64,000 bases of DNA from Bacillota bacterium (GTDB lineage Bacteria > Bacillota > Clostridia > Lachnospirales > Lachnospiraceae), in contig JAEZJV010000079.1 of the NCBI GenBank assembly GCA_023415635.1, positions 109,411-173,410 on the forward strand, in the 5' to 3' direction. This document shows, one piece after another, positions 8,923 to 18,283 of this stretch; position 1 is the stretch's first letter, and every line of letters starts with the position of its first letter. The notes beneath the pieces were generated by a model. That model was not told where the DNA came from. It ran no database searches and saw nothing but the letters and a program-made list of their open reading frames with translations. The translations under genes were made by a program, and so were the position numbers.

Positions 8923-9832
8923 TCTTATTCTGGCAATGATAGCAATCGGAGTATGTCTTGTGACTGTCATAGGTTGCTGGTGCTATTTAAATCATACCCT
9001 GAATAAAATTTCGCAGATCATCTCTGATTATATTATGCACAGAAGATTTGAAGCATGTGATATCGAGGAGACCAGAGAATCAAAGCTGGTAAGCCAGCTT
9101 AGGCAGTTGATCTCTATCGCTGATCATGAAGCAAGGCTTGCAAAAGAAGAGAAGGAGGCAATCTCCCATCTGGTTTCTGATCTATCCCATCAGTTGAAGA
9201 CACCACTTGCCAATATCTCAATGTATAACCAGCTCTTAAGGGAAACCTCTCTTTCCGAGGAGGAGAGACAGGAATTTCTACTCCGTACCAAAGAGCAGGT
9301 GACTAAGATGGAATGGTTTATGCAGATGCTTCTTAAGACCTCCCGTCTGGAAATCGGAATGATTGAATTTGAGGTTACTCAAAATGATATAAAGAAGACC
9401 ATTGCTGATGGAATTAGTGCGGTATATGCACAGGCAGAAAGAAAGAATATTCGTATCTGCACAGAAGAATTTGAGGATAGAAAGCTGTTGCATAATCCGA
9501 AATGGACTGCTGAGGCGATTGCCAACATCCTGGAAAATGCAGTAAAATATTCTCCCGAAGGAAGCGAGATTACAATCCGTCTGGAGCAATTGGAATTATA
9601 TACAAGACTGGAGATCAGAGATCAGGGTATCGGAATCGCAGCGGAGGAGCTGAACCTTATATTTCATCGATTCTATCGGAGTAAAAGCGTAGAACAGAAG
9701 GAGGGCTCCGGTTTGGGTCTTTATCTGGCACAGCTAATTCTTTCTAAACAGGGAGGTTATATTACAGCTTCCTCAGTACCGGGCGTGGGAAGCTGCTTTT
9801 CCGTGTATCTGCAGAAGGTTGTGCAGAAATAG
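8912..9832 (+). CDS. Sensor histidine kinase
   Basis: This 306-residue kinase has one clear N-terminal membrane segment (about residues 3-25) and almost no extracytoplasmic domain. The dimerisation box has H93 in LSHQLKTPL, and the ATPase domain has the N box (ANILENAVKYS), G1 (IRDQGIGI), F box (FHRFYR) and G2 (GSGLGLYL). Kinases with so little external sequence often sense through a membrane partner, commonly an ABC transporter, as with the exporter genes just downstream. It overlaps the response regulator by 11 bases and is translationally coupled to it. Confidence 0.92.
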   Translation: MKTSLILAMIAIGVCLVTVIGCWCYLNHTLNKISQIISDYIMHRRFEACDIEETRESKLVSQLRQLISIADHEARLAKEEKEAISHLVSDLSHQLKTPLANISMYNQLLRETSLSEEERQEFLLRTKEQVTKMEWFMQMLLKTSRLEIGMIEFEVTQNDIKKTIADGISAVYAQAERKNIRICTEEFEDRKLLHNPKWTAEAIANILENAVKYSPEGSEITIRLEQLELYTRLEIRDQGIGIAAEELNLIFHRFYRSKSVEQKEGSGLGLYLAQLILSKQGGYITASSVPGVGSCFSVYLQKVVQK

Positions 9833-9879
9833 AGACAGGCGTTAGATTGAAACAAGAGATTATATGTGGATAGTTATGA

Positions 9880-9916
9880 GGTTCTTACAAAAGTGTAAGA
9901 ACCTTTTACTTTTTTG
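9880..9916 (+). terminator. Terminator after the histidine kinase gene
   Basis: GGTTCTTACA (9880-9889) pairs perfectly with TGTAAGAACC (9894-9903), with a four-base loop and T-rich sequence after it (TTTTACTTTTTT). It separates the two-component genes from the ABC genes. Confidence 0.88.
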
Positions 9917-9937
9917 TCAGCAAGCTGTAAGAAGGGA

Positions 9938-10004
9938 CTGATATGATAATTATCAGTAGGACATAAAAATAGGAGAATAATTCTGAAAAGAGTAGAATTA
10001 TTCT
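9938..10004 (+). promoter_or_regulatory. Two palindromes upstream of the ABC exporter
   Basis: TGATAATTATCA at 9944-9955 is a perfect palindrome within CTGATA...TATCAG (9938-9956). AGAATAATTCT (9974-9984) and AGAATTATTCT (9994-10004) form a second inverted pair. Either may be the binding site of the upstream response regulator. A small GC hairpin (GCCGC-CGA-GCGGC, 10062-10074) lies just before the ribosome binding site of the ATPase gene. Confidence 0.4.
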
Positions 10005-10088
10005 ATGATTTGAGATGCCGTGATATGGTATTTAGTCTGTAAGTAGGTTGATGTGTTATAGGCCGCCGAGCGGCAGATGGAGGTAAAA

Positions 10089-10787
10089 ATGAGTATCTTA
10101 ACAGTAAATGGTCTGAAAAAATTCTATCAAAAAGAGCCGAATCTGGTAAAAGCACTGGACGGGGTGGATATTGCAATTGAAGAGGGAGAGTTCGTTGCAG
10201 TGGTTGGAAGTTCCGGAAGCGGGAAATCCACTTTGCTTTATATGCTGGGAGGACTTGATTATCCCACTGAGGGATCAGTCAAGGTACGCGGCAGAGAGCT
10301 ATCCGGCTTTACGGATAATGAGCTTACGATCTTCCGCCGCAGGAACATTGGGTTTGTCTTTCAGAATTATAATCTTGTACCCATTCTTAATGTATACGAG
10401 AATATCGTACTTCCAATCGAACTGGACGGCAACAAGGTAGATGATGAATACGTTGGAGAGATATTGAAGACCCTGGGAATAGAGGATAAGAAATATAATA
10501 TGCCGAACCAATTATCCGGCGGACAGCAGCAAAGAGTCGCCATAGCGAGAGCTCTGGCGACAAAACCTTCAATTATCCTGGCGGATGAGCCCACGGGAAA
10601 TCTTGATTCGAAAACCTCCCTGGAGGTTGTGGGTCTATTAAAGACAACAGGTAGAAAGTTCAATCAGACGATTGTCATGATTACCCATAATGAAGCCCTT
10701 GCTCAGCTGTGCGACAGGATCCTCCACATAGAGGATGGGAAGCTTTTATCTCCATCCCGGAAAGGCGGGAGGATAGATGAGAAATAA
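10089..10787 (+). CDS. ABC exporter ATP-binding protein (LolD/MacB/BceA type)
   Basis: This ATPase of 232 residues powers the FtsX-type permease encoded next. It has Walker A GSSGSGKST, Q loop FVFQNYNL, signature LSGGQQQR, Walker B IILADEPTGNLD and the switch histidine in MITHNE. The order and the GLDYPTEG segment match the LolD/MacB/BceA group of exporters. I chose the ATG at 10089 because GGAGG stands five bases before it; the upstream in-frame ATG at 10077 lies ahead of this ribosome binding site. It overlaps the permease gene by 11 bases. Confidence 0.93.
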   Translation: MSILTVNGLKKFYQKEPNLVKALDGVDIAIEEGEFVAVVGSSGSGKSTLLYMLGGLDYPTEGSVKVRGRELSGFTDNELTIFRRRNIGFVFQNYNLVPILNVYENIVLPIELDGNKVDDEYVGEILKTLGIEDKKYNMPNQLSGGQQQRVAIARALATKPSIILADEPTGNLDSKTSLEVVGLLKTTGRKFNQTIVMITHNEALAQLCDRILHIEDGKLLSPSRKGGRIDEK

Positions 10788-13407
10788 CAATAAAAAGGTA
10801 ATTCGTAAGCTTTCTGACCGGAGTCTGAGAAAAAACCGTATGAGCAATTCCTTTGTTCTTGTTGCTATCATACTAACCTCAATTTTATTTACTACACTGT
10901 TCTCTCTCGGTTCTGGATTGCTGCAGATCACCGAGGAGCAGACCATGCGGCAGATCGGGACCAGAGGACATGCGGGGCTTAAAAACGTCACCCGGGAGCA
11001 ATATGAGAAAATCACGTCACATCCTATGGTCAGAGAGCACAGCTATAACATACTTCTAGGGGTGGCAACTAATACCGAGTTAGCCAAACGAAGTACCGAG
11101 ATCAGGTATACTGAGGCAAAAGATTTGGAGTATGGTTTTGTAAGGCTTGAGGAAGGGCGGCTTCCCGAGAAGGAGGATGAAATCCTGGTGGATACCGCTG
11201 TCATGGATATGCTGGGAGTACCGCATGAGCTGGGAGCAAAGATAACCTTACGCTTTTCCTTTCTTGATAAGACCATAGCAGATACCTTTACTGTATGTGG
11301 CTGGTATGTTACTGATATGATCGCCGCAGCCAGTCAGGTATATATCGCCCGGGAGTATCTGGATAGAATATCACAGGGTTATACGGAAGAGGACTTTGTA
11401 AAACGCTATGAAGATCACGGGATCGGTGCCGGGTTGCTTCAGGGTACCCTGATGTTTGCCAATTCACGAGATATAGAAGAAAGGGTTCGTACTATAATTA
11501 CCGATAGCGGCTTTTCACCAGAGGAGATTGAGTATGGGATTAACTGGGCTTATCTTGCGGAAGCAGGCAGGGATATAGATACCTTCAGCAGCGCCATCAT
11601 TGTGGTGGTTTTTCTGGTAATTATGCTGACAGGATACCTGATTATCTATAATATCTTCCGGATTTCCATTGCTGGAGATATCCGATTTTACGGTCTGATT
11701 AAGACCATCGGAGCCACAAAGAAGCAGATCAAAGCGCTGGTGATGAGACAGGCAGTCCTGTTGTCTGTGATCGGCATTCCGATAGGACTTGTTCTTGGCT
11801 TTGGGATAGGCAATCTTGCTGTACCTCTACTTCTCTCTGCGATGGAAACAATGAGTACCGTGGGCTTTCACCTGAATGCCAATCCATATATATTCCTGTT
11901 TTCAGCCTTATTTACTCTGGTGACGATCTATATCAGCTGTAGAAAACCGGGAAGAATTGCCGGAAGTGTATCTCCGGTCGAGGCAGCGAAATACTCTGAA
12001 AAGAATATTGTGAAGAGAAGAATGAAGCATACAATGCATGGAGCAAAAATCTATGCGATGGCATTTGCTAACTTAAAGCGTAGCGGCAGAAGAACTGTGG
12101 TTACAATTCTATCACTATCTTTAAGTATCATCCTGCTGACAGAGGTAATCACCTTTACGAAAAGCTTCAGTATGGACAGATACTTAGAAGCCATGCTGAC
12201 CGGGGATTTTATGATTAGCTCCATTTCGCTGACGAACCATCAGGTGGATTATGATTTGACCCTGCCGGAGGAATTTTACCGTTCTGCAAGCAGTCAGGAG
12301 GGGATAGAAAAGTCCGCCCGCATGTATACAACCAAGCAAAAGGTCAATCACTTGTTATCGAAAGCTGCATCAAAGAAATATCAGGAGTTATACGAACAGG
12401 GAGTTCTTGAAACCGATGCAGGAAAGTCTTACTCCAAAGAAGAAGAGATTCAGAAGGTGATTCGAGAGAATGAACCAATCGTGGAGACGAGATATTCCTA
12501 TGAGGAGATATTGCTGGATAAGCTTAAGATTGTAGATGGAAGCTTTGATCCTGAGAAATTTAAGACGGGGAATTATGTCCTGCTGGCGCTTTATCCGGAT
12601 AGGAAGGAAACCTATTATAAGCCGGGAGATAAGATTGGGCTTCAGTATCATACTTCAGACTCAAAGAAAGTAATGAAGTATTACAATAACGGACAGATTT
12701 CCAGAGATGTCTGGACCAATGACAAAACCAAGGAGTATGAGGTTATGGCAATTGTGGAGCTTTCGTCCAGCATGACAACGAGACGATATTCCAAGGACTG
12801 TCTTACGACAGTACTGCCTCTGAAGGAGTTTAAAGAATTGCAGGGAGACGATGCCTATTGCTTTACTGCTTCCTTCTGGGTTAAGGATGAAAAGGAGAAG
12901 GCTTTCTTAGAGTATCTAAAGAATTATACGACAAAGATTGATCCCAATACGGATTATGCTTCTAAAGAGACCTTTCGGCAGGAGCTCACCTCCATGACAA
13001 GGGCGATCAGTATCATAGGGAGAGTGCTAAGCTTTATCATCGGCTTGATCGGGCTGCTCAATTTTATCAATACCATGCTGACCAATGTAATTATGAGAAA
13101 GCGGGAGCTGACTATGCTGCAAAGTATCGGATTGACGAATCAACAGCTTAGAAGAATGCTAATCTATGAGGGCAGCTATTATATTCTTCTGACTGCAATC
13201 ATCAGCCTCCTGGTCGGTTCTGCTCTGTCCTTATCAGTGATTAAGGCTTTAGAGAATGTGGTGGCATACTTTAATTATCAGTTTACCGTATTACCGTATG
13301 TTGTGGTACTGCCGGTCTTTTTCATCCTCGGAATGCTTGTTCCAGGGATTGCTTATCAGAGGGTGAATAAGCTCAGCATCGTAGAACGACTAAGGGATAC
13401 AGAGTAA
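10777..13407 (+). CDS. FtsX-family ABC transporter permease
   Basis: This 876-residue membrane protein has two FtsX/MacB-like modules. The first has a membrane helix at about 26-46, a soluble region to about 265, then three helices (about 270-292, 322-345 and 362-380). The second has a helix at about 428-448, a large soluble region of nearly 300 residues, then three helices (about 745-768, 790-815, 830-850). Such permeases with large extracytoplasmic loops export or detoxify lipids and peptide antibiotics, or expel them from the membrane, rather than transport sugars. The two-component genes upstream support a role in envelope stress or antibiotic defence. Substrate unknown. Confidence 0.88.
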   Translation: MRNNNKKVIRKLSDRSLRKNRMSNSFVLVAIILTSILFTTLFSLGSGLLQITEEQTMRQIGTRGHAGLKNVTREQYEKITSHPMVREHSYNILLGVATNTELAKRSTEIRYTEAKDLEYGFVRLEEGRLPEKEDEILVDTAVMDMLGVPHELGAKITLRFSFLDKTIADTFTVCGWYVTDMIAAASQVYIAREYLDRISQGYTEEDFVKRYEDHGIGAGLLQGTLMFANSRDIEERVRTIITDSGFSPEEIEYGINWAYLAEAGRDIDTFSSAIIVVVFLVIMLTGYLIIYNIFRISIAGDIRFYGLIKTIGATKKQIKALVMRQAVLLSVIGIPIGLVLGFGIGNLAVPLLLSAMETMSTVGFHLNANPYIFLFSALFTLVTIYISCRKPGRIAGSVSPVEAAKYSEKNIVKRRMKHTMHGAKIYAMAFANLKRSGRRTVVTILSLSLSIILLTEVITFTKSFSMDRYLEAMLTGDFMISSISLTNHQVDYDLTLPEEFYRSASSQEGIEKSARMYTTKQKVNHLLSKAASKKYQELYEQGVLETDAGKSYSKEEEIQKVIRENEPIVETRYSYEEILLDKLKIVDGSFDPEKFKTGNYVLLALYPDRKETYYKPGDKIGLQYHTSDSKKVMKYYNNGQISRDVWTNDKTKEYEVMAIVELSSSMTTRRYSKDCLTTVLPLKEFKELQGDDAYCFTASFWVKDEKEKAFLEYLKNYTTKIDPNTDYASKETFRQELTSMTRAISIIGRVLSFIIGLIGLLNFINTMLTNVIMRKRELTMLQSIGLTNQQLRRMLIYEGSYYILLTAIISLLVGSALSLSVIKALENVVAYFNYQFTVLPYVVVLPVFFILGMLVPGIAYQRVNKLSIVERLRDTE

Positions 13408-13420
13408 ATTCCTCATACAG

Positions 13421-13473
13421 GTTGACGGACATCTTACTGCTAGTTTTACAAATTCAGTAATCTGTCCGTCAAC
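13421..13473. terminator. Convergent hairpin after the permease gene
   Basis: GTTGACGGACA (13421-13431) pairs perfectly with TGTCCGTCAAC (13463-13473), and TACTG/CAGTA (13435-13439, 13455-13459) extends the stem inside. There is no T run, but it lies between two convergent genes, where a bidirectional terminator is expected. Confidence 0.55.
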
Positions 13474-13534
13474 AGTGCATTATAGCTTCCAATAATACGA
13501 TACAACAGCCCTATATCAGATTGAGAGCTTTAAT

Positions 13535-15591
13535 CTACCGAGGGCCCTTACCCGGAAGATAATTGAGCGGAGCCTGACAGCTGTGGTTTTCGCAGATATA
13601 GTAGGTGGTACGGTCATTGATCATTTGATAATCCTTAAGATATTCCACCACCTGTTGCAGCTCGGGGGAATTCATTTCGGTCTGAACCAGAACGTTGGTA
13701 TTGGGCTCATAATGCTCTGCCAGATAATCATATAGCTCACGGCAATCCTCTTTGTCCTGGATAATACAGATAATTTCCTTGGAGGGATATAAAGTAAGAA
13801 GGAAGGCTGCCATGGAGAAGCAATAGCCGACTGGATAATCCTGAACCTGTCCGGCAAGGAAGCGAAGCTGCTTGCCGGAATATTCAAGCAGCCAATCCAT
13901 AGTGGTGATATTGGCAAGGCGTTTTAAAGCGTAGCCAGCCACGGAGTTGCCGGAAGGAAGAGCTCCGTCATAAACCTCCTTCGGACGGTAGATTAACTGC
14001 TCTGCATCCTTAGAGTTCAGGAAAAAACCACCGTATTTATCATCCCAAAACAGCTCCAGCATCTGTCTCGCAAGACGGACGGCACGCTTAATATATTTGA
14101 TATCAAAGGTCACATCATATAGGGCTAACAAGGCCATGCAATAATAGGCATAGTCATCCAGGGAACCATAGTGGGCTGTGCTCCCGTCCCGATACCGCAC
14201 ATAGAGGCGTCCGGTCTCATCTGTCAATCGGGTATTTATGAACACCTCTGCCAGTCTGGCAATATCCGCATATTCCTTTTTGGAGAATACTTTAGCGGCA
14301 GTAGCATAGGCAGTAATCATCAGCGCATTCCAGGAGGTAAGAATTTTATCATCCGTATGAATGCTTCTTCGGTTTCGCCGGTAATCATACATGGTAGCAC
14401 ACAATCTTACTACCTTTTCGTTATCAGATTTTAACTCAGTGGCTTTAATTAAGTTGGGAATAGAAAAACCTTCGAAGTTCCCCTCCTTGGTGATATCGAA
14501 ATACTCGCAGAAGAAGGTGCCATCCTCCGAACCAAGAGCCTCTTTTATCTCATCCGGAGTAAAGATGTAGAACTTGCCCTCCGACCCTTCACTGTCTGCG
14601 TCCTGCGCAGAATAGAAGCCACCCTCCTTATCTGTCATTTCTCTGCTGACATATTCAAGAATCTGCTCGGCGACCGTCTTATAGACGGCTTTCTTTGTGA
14701 TCTGATAGGCTTCTGAATAAGTGATGGCTAGCATAGCATTATCATATAACATCTTTTCGAAGTGGGGAACCAGCCATCTGGCATCGGTTGAATAGCGGGC
14801 AAAGCCATAACCAATATGATCGTAGATACCACCCCGGTACATATGCATCAGGGTGTTCTCCACCATAAATAAGGCCTTTTCATCCGACTCCAGTGCCGAA
14901 TAACGAAGTAAGAACATCAGCTTATGAGGTGTCGGAAACTTCGGCTCATTGCCGAAGCCGCCGTAATCATGATCAAAGCTTTGACTTAGCTGAGTAACCG
15001 CAATATCGACGATTTCCTTGGTAACTGGAGCGCTATCGGAGGAAGCTTCAAACTCTCTCTTCATAATATCCGCAAGCTGATCACCGGTCCGCAGGATGGA
15101 GGAAGGATTCTTTGCCCACTTCAGGGCAATCTGATCCAACAGCTCTACCAGTCCCAATATACCATACTGAGTATGTTTTGGGACATAGGTTGCTGCATAG
15201 AAGGGCTTCTGCTGGGGAGTCATAAGAATGGTCAGCGGCCATCCGCCATGGCCGGTGGTTGCCTGGCAGGTGTTCATATAGACAGTATCAATATCCGGGC
15301 GTTCTTCCTTATCAACTTTAATGCAGACAAAGGATTCATTTAATATAGCCGCAACCTCAAAATCTTCAAAGGATTCATGTGCCATCACGTGGCACCAATG
15401 ACAGGTACATTAAAGTAACCATGTCAGCTGTACCCAATAGAAAGGAAAATCGGCTTATTCTCGGTCTTAGCTTTTGTAAAAGCTTCTTCACTCCACGGAA
15501 ACCAGTTTACAGGATTATAAGCGTGTTGTAGAAGATAAGGCGACTTTTCATTACTCAATCTATTGGGTACTTTATTCTTAACAATAGTCAC
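13535..15591 (-). pseudogene. YyaL/SPATA20-like thioredoxin-domain protein, broken by a 20-base insertion
   Basis: The intact gene would encode about 678 residues of the YyaL family: an N-terminal DUF255 thioredoxin-like domain and a C-terminal six-hairpin glycosidase-like domain (HFEKMLYDNA, FYSAQDADSEG, ILTSWNALMI are visible). The likely start is GTG at 15591, with AAAGGAG upstream. It reads RLSNEKSPYLLQHAYNPVNW as in the family, up to FLSIGYS, then meets TGA. Twenty bases (15407-15426) separate that point from ACC TGT CAT TGG TGC, which encodes the conserved TCHWC redox motif in a different frame. That downstream frame has a TAA inside the insertion. Starts left in the downstream part (15388, 15385) begin after the CHWC motif. 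The product is therefore probably non-functional; the remaining 617 codons show no other damage, so the event looks recent. Function in the family is poorly known. Confidence 0.85.
15407..15426 (-). other. 20-base insertion breaking the YyaL-like gene
   Basis: Compared with the family protein, exactly 20 extra bases lie between the codons for GYS and TCHWC. They carry TGA in the upstream frame and TAA in the downstream frame. The segment around it shows an imperfect repeat: minus-strand GTACAGCTGACATGG, then GTACCTGTCATTGG 25 bases later, so a diverged tandem duplication is possible. Confidence 0.75.
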
Positions 15592-15789
15592 TTTGCATCA
15601 ACTCCTTTCATAATAAATTTTTAAACAAGATGAAACGATAACTGGTCTCACTTGTCATGGATAAAATTACACCCTTAGTATTACACCGGATGTTATTAAC
15701 TATTTATATTCAATTATAATATTTGCTTCACCACCAGGTTATTGGTTTGTGACACAAACAGTAGCGGTCGATAAAGCTTTAACAATAGA

Positions 15790-15921
15790 AAGACTGATAC
15801 ACAATGGCATTTATGACTTGGCCATTGTATATCAGTCAGTTCACGTCAACTATTGAAAGCGCCGTGTACCGAACGGTACGCACGGTGCTGTGAGAGGACG
15901 GTGGTTTGTCACCGACTCCTA
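15790..15921 (+). mobile_element. 3' end of a group II intron (domains IV stem, V and VI), remnant
   Basis: Bases 15858-15889 fold as an intron domain V: the AGC catalytic triad, an eight-base lower stem (GCGCCGTG with CACGGTGC, one G-U pair), a two-base CG bulge, a four-base upper stem (TACC/GGTA) and a GAAC loop. GTGAGAGG follows and then a domain VI-like hairpin (CGGTG/CACCG, 15899-15914) with an unpaired A before CTCC and a 3' end near TAAT. Upstream, GACTGAT/ATCAGTC and ACAATGGC/GCCATTGT (15792-15837) form a long stem that may be a stripped domain IV. No reverse transcriptase and no 5' GTGYG end is visible, so this is an ORF-less or truncated copy. The 5' limit is unknown. The rest of the 15592-15952 gap shows a GTTTGTG/CACAAAC inverted repeat at 15743-15757 and no gene. 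Confidence 0.65.
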
Positions 15922-15952
15922 ATCGAGTTATACGGGATGTTTTAGGTATAGA

Positions 15953-16516
15953 CTATTTCTTATATCCGCATTTAGGACACACACCGTTTTCGTTTAGTGT
16001 AATGCCGCATAACGGGCAGCGGTCTATAACCTTATGGGGTTCGTACTCTTCTGTAGCGCCGTTAACTCCGCTTGTAAATGTGATTTTTACTATATTGAGT
16101 TTATCTTTTAATAAATCGTAAACTATTTTTATCATGCCTTCGACGGTCATTGTTTCTTTCGTAACTACTAAACGACATTGCGGATATGCTGTTGCAAGAT
16201 CAGTCTTAAAAGCAGGACCTTTTTGCTTATTGGTTGGTGCACCGTTCTTAATGCCTTGTGCTTCGTAAACGTCTAGAATCGCGGGAAGCAATGGATCATC
16301 TTCCCTTAAAACCAGTGCGTGATCAAAGTTTTGTAAAACTTCCCAGGCGGTTTTCCTAATTTCATTACATGGGAATACCATATTTACTCCCATATTAACA
16401 GTATCTTCAACTTCAATTGTAAGTACTCCCGTATGCCCATGTAAATATTGGGCTTCTCCTTTGAACCCAAAAAACCTGTGTGCATATTGCAAGTCTAAGG
16501 TAGTGAAGCTTCTCAT
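15953..16516 (-). CDS. 6-pyruvoyl-tetrahydropterin synthase/QueD-like protein with C-terminal zinc ribbon
   Basis: This 187-residue protein has the PTPS/QueD fold, with the zinc ligands in YAHRF and LHGHTG and the conserved glutamate near EEYEPHK. QueD enzymes act in queuosine synthesis, PTPS-III enzymes in folate synthesis. The catalytic cysteine that stands four residues before the HGH motif in QueD is alanine here, with glutamate one residue further back; PTPS-III proteins are known to use glutamate in this area. A middle insertion and a C-terminal zinc ribbon (CPLCG...CPKCG, residues about 167-185) are not usual for QueD. No other queuosine or folate gene is nearby. The start has AAGGAG upstream. 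The reaction is uncertain. Confidence 0.75.
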   Translation of the reverse strand: MRSFTTLDLQYAHRFFGFKGEAQYLHGHTGVLTIEVEDTVNMGVNMVFPCNEIRKTAWEVLQNFDHALVLREDDPLLPAILDVYEAQGIKNGAPTNKQKGPAFKTDLATAYPQCRLVVTKETMTVEGMIKIVYDLLKDKLNIVKITFTSGVNGATEEYEPHKVIDRCPLCGITLNENGVCPKCGYKK

Positions 16517-16863
16517 GATTATTCTCCTTATAGTCTATATTTACGGGGGTTATCTATGCTCCCGTATGCGCACATACTTGAGTTTAAGTTCAGTCCTTCT
16601 ATCTTCTTCCTTCATTCTATGGTATCAGATTATTCCTATTATAGCATATATTCCCGATAAAGAACAGTGATTCTATGAATATCTCCTTATTTTCGGTCAT
16701 ATTTCGATCATATATGATAAATTTCAACTTGTCACTACCAATGAATAGTAAATAATTGAATTATTATAACAGTCATCCAGTATATAGTTACTGCCTTTCA
16801 CATTTCCAAAGAAAGTTTGCTCAAGATTAAGACTGTATTAATAATTCTGCTTCAAAAACAGCA
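16517..16863 (-). promoter_or_regulatory. Gap upstream of the PTPS-like gene with an extended -10 promoter
   Basis: Read on the minus strand, TGCTATAAT (16646-16638) is an extended -10 element about 120 bases before the PTPS-like start; no good -35 is seen. A short hairpin ACGGG/CCCGT lies in the leader (near 16543-16565). I see no preQ1, tetrahydrofolate or other aptamer and no gene in the rest of this gap. Confidence 0.35.
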
Positions 16864-18123
16864 CTATGCCTTTGATTTCACATTACTGATGATAAAACCG
16901 CTTTCCGGTAAAGTAGGGATTCTGTTCAGGGGATAATTTAAGTTCTGTTCGGGAACGGTATATAGGACCTTATTCACTAGAAAATCGATGCTAGTCTTCA
17001 GAAGATCTACGGTAATACCTTCTCCCGGACACCGGTGAGTCTTATCAACGGCCCCGCCTCCCTGAGGAAGGAAGGAATATAAATTGGTCTTCCAATTCTC
17101 AAATCTCTCCGGCCGGAACTCGAAGGGATCCTCCCAGATCCGGTCATCATGATTGGTTCCATAGATATCTAATAATACCAGGGTTCCCTTGGCAAAATAG
17201 CACTCGTTCCATACAAAATTCTTCTTAACTCTGGCTCCTACAAAGGGAGCAAAGGGATAATAACGGCGAACCTCCTGGGTGAACATATCATAATACTGCC
17301 GGTCCTGCGATTTAAGCTTTTCCAGAGCTTCAGGATAATTATGAAGTGCTAAGGCAGCAAAGGTAATAAAAGTCGAGATAGCTACAATCGGACGTAATAG
17401 ATTAATCAGTTCAATTGCTGCCATATTTGCCGCAATCAATGTTCCGTCATACTCTCTATGATAGGCCATGCTATGGAGAGCTGCTCCACCCTCGACAGGA
17501 AGACTGCCCGAGCGCACCTCTTCGATTAGACTGACAATCCATTTCTCGATCCGGTTTCTCGCTTTTTTCCCTTTGTAGTATCTCGTTCCTACTGTTCCAA
17601 AGCCATCCACCATTGCGCAAAAATCCTCTGCTACACTTTGAAGCTCGTTCTTTGCCAATGGAACGCCGGCCCATTGGCAGGCTGTTTCACATAATACCTT
17701 GGCTGCTTCGTCGAATAGGACGATCTGGTCATTTGACATCCACTCCTGTAAGGAGGCTTCCCACTTGCTCATAGCCAGAGCTGACAATCGTTTTTGATGC
17801 TCGGGAGCTGTTAGGGAAAGAAAGAGCTGTTTTCTATGAAGATGGGCTTTTCCGTCCATGCATTGAATTGCATCTTCTCCAAACAAGGTTTTCTGTACGT
17901 GCTTGGGTGCAGCTCCTTTTTTCATTAAGTGCTCGGGATCATAGAATACAACAGCCGCTTCCTCTCCTGTCATACAAATTACCTTTTCACCGAGCAAACG
18001 GGTCTCAAAAATATCTGAGTGGAATTGCTTCACTCTGTTATTGATAAATAGATATCCTTCCTGCATCAGCGCGAGCGTATGGTCAATTCCGTTTTCCTTG
18101 GTAGCTTTATCTTTTACAAGCAT
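16864..18123 (-). CDS. cypC: CYP152-family fatty acid peroxygenase (cytochrome P450)
   Basis: This 419-residue haem protein belongs to CYP152, the peroxygenases that hydroxylate (alpha/beta) or decarboxylate fatty acids using hydrogen peroxide, without a reductase partner. The haem cysteine is C365 in HRCPGEGI. R244-P245 (LLRPIVA) match the Arg-Pro pair that holds the fatty acid carboxylate in Bacillus P450 BS-beta, with a constant shift of two residues. Long identical-looking stretches such as YYPFAPFVGA, YGTNHDDRIW and LPESGF support the family. A normal P450 oxygen-activation acid-alcohol pair is lacking in this family. In an anaerobe it may serve in peroxide detoxification or membrane lipid change. 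It is a single-gene unit. Confidence 0.93.
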   Translation of the reverse strand: MLVKDKATKENGIDHTLALMQEGYLFINNRVKQFHSDIFETRLLGEKVICMTGEEAAVVFYDPEHLMKKGAAPKHVQKTLFGEDAIQCMDGKAHLHRKQLFLSLTAPEHQKRLSALAMSKWEASLQEWMSNDQIVLFDEAAKVLCETACQWAGVPLAKNELQSVAEDFCAMVDGFGTVGTRYYKGKKARNRIEKWIVSLIEEVRSGSLPVEGGAALHSMAYHREYDGTLIAANMAAIELINLLRPIVAISTFITFAALALHNYPEALEKLKSQDRQYYDMFTQEVRRYYPFAPFVGARVKKNFVWNECYFAKGTLVLLDIYGTNHDDRIWEDPFEFRPERFENWKTNLYSFLPQGGGAVDKTHRCPGEGITVDLLKTSIDFLVNKVLYTVPEQNLNYPLNRIPTLPESGFIISNVKSKA

Positions 18124-18283
18124 TTTCGGCTATTGTCTCCCTTCGTTTTCATCATAATTTCATCTGTCAGTATTTTTGCTAATACTCCACAAAAATATAC
18201 ATAATGTGACTTAGAAAAATGAAATTATCCCATGAAAGCAGTTAAAGGATGGACGAAAAACCTGCAAATGCTTGGTTTCATTA

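Noticed and set aside
9938..9956. Fur-box-like sequence around TGATAATTATCA
   Set aside because: Only a short palindrome matches, and the downstream exporter has no link to iron; kept only as a generic palindrome.
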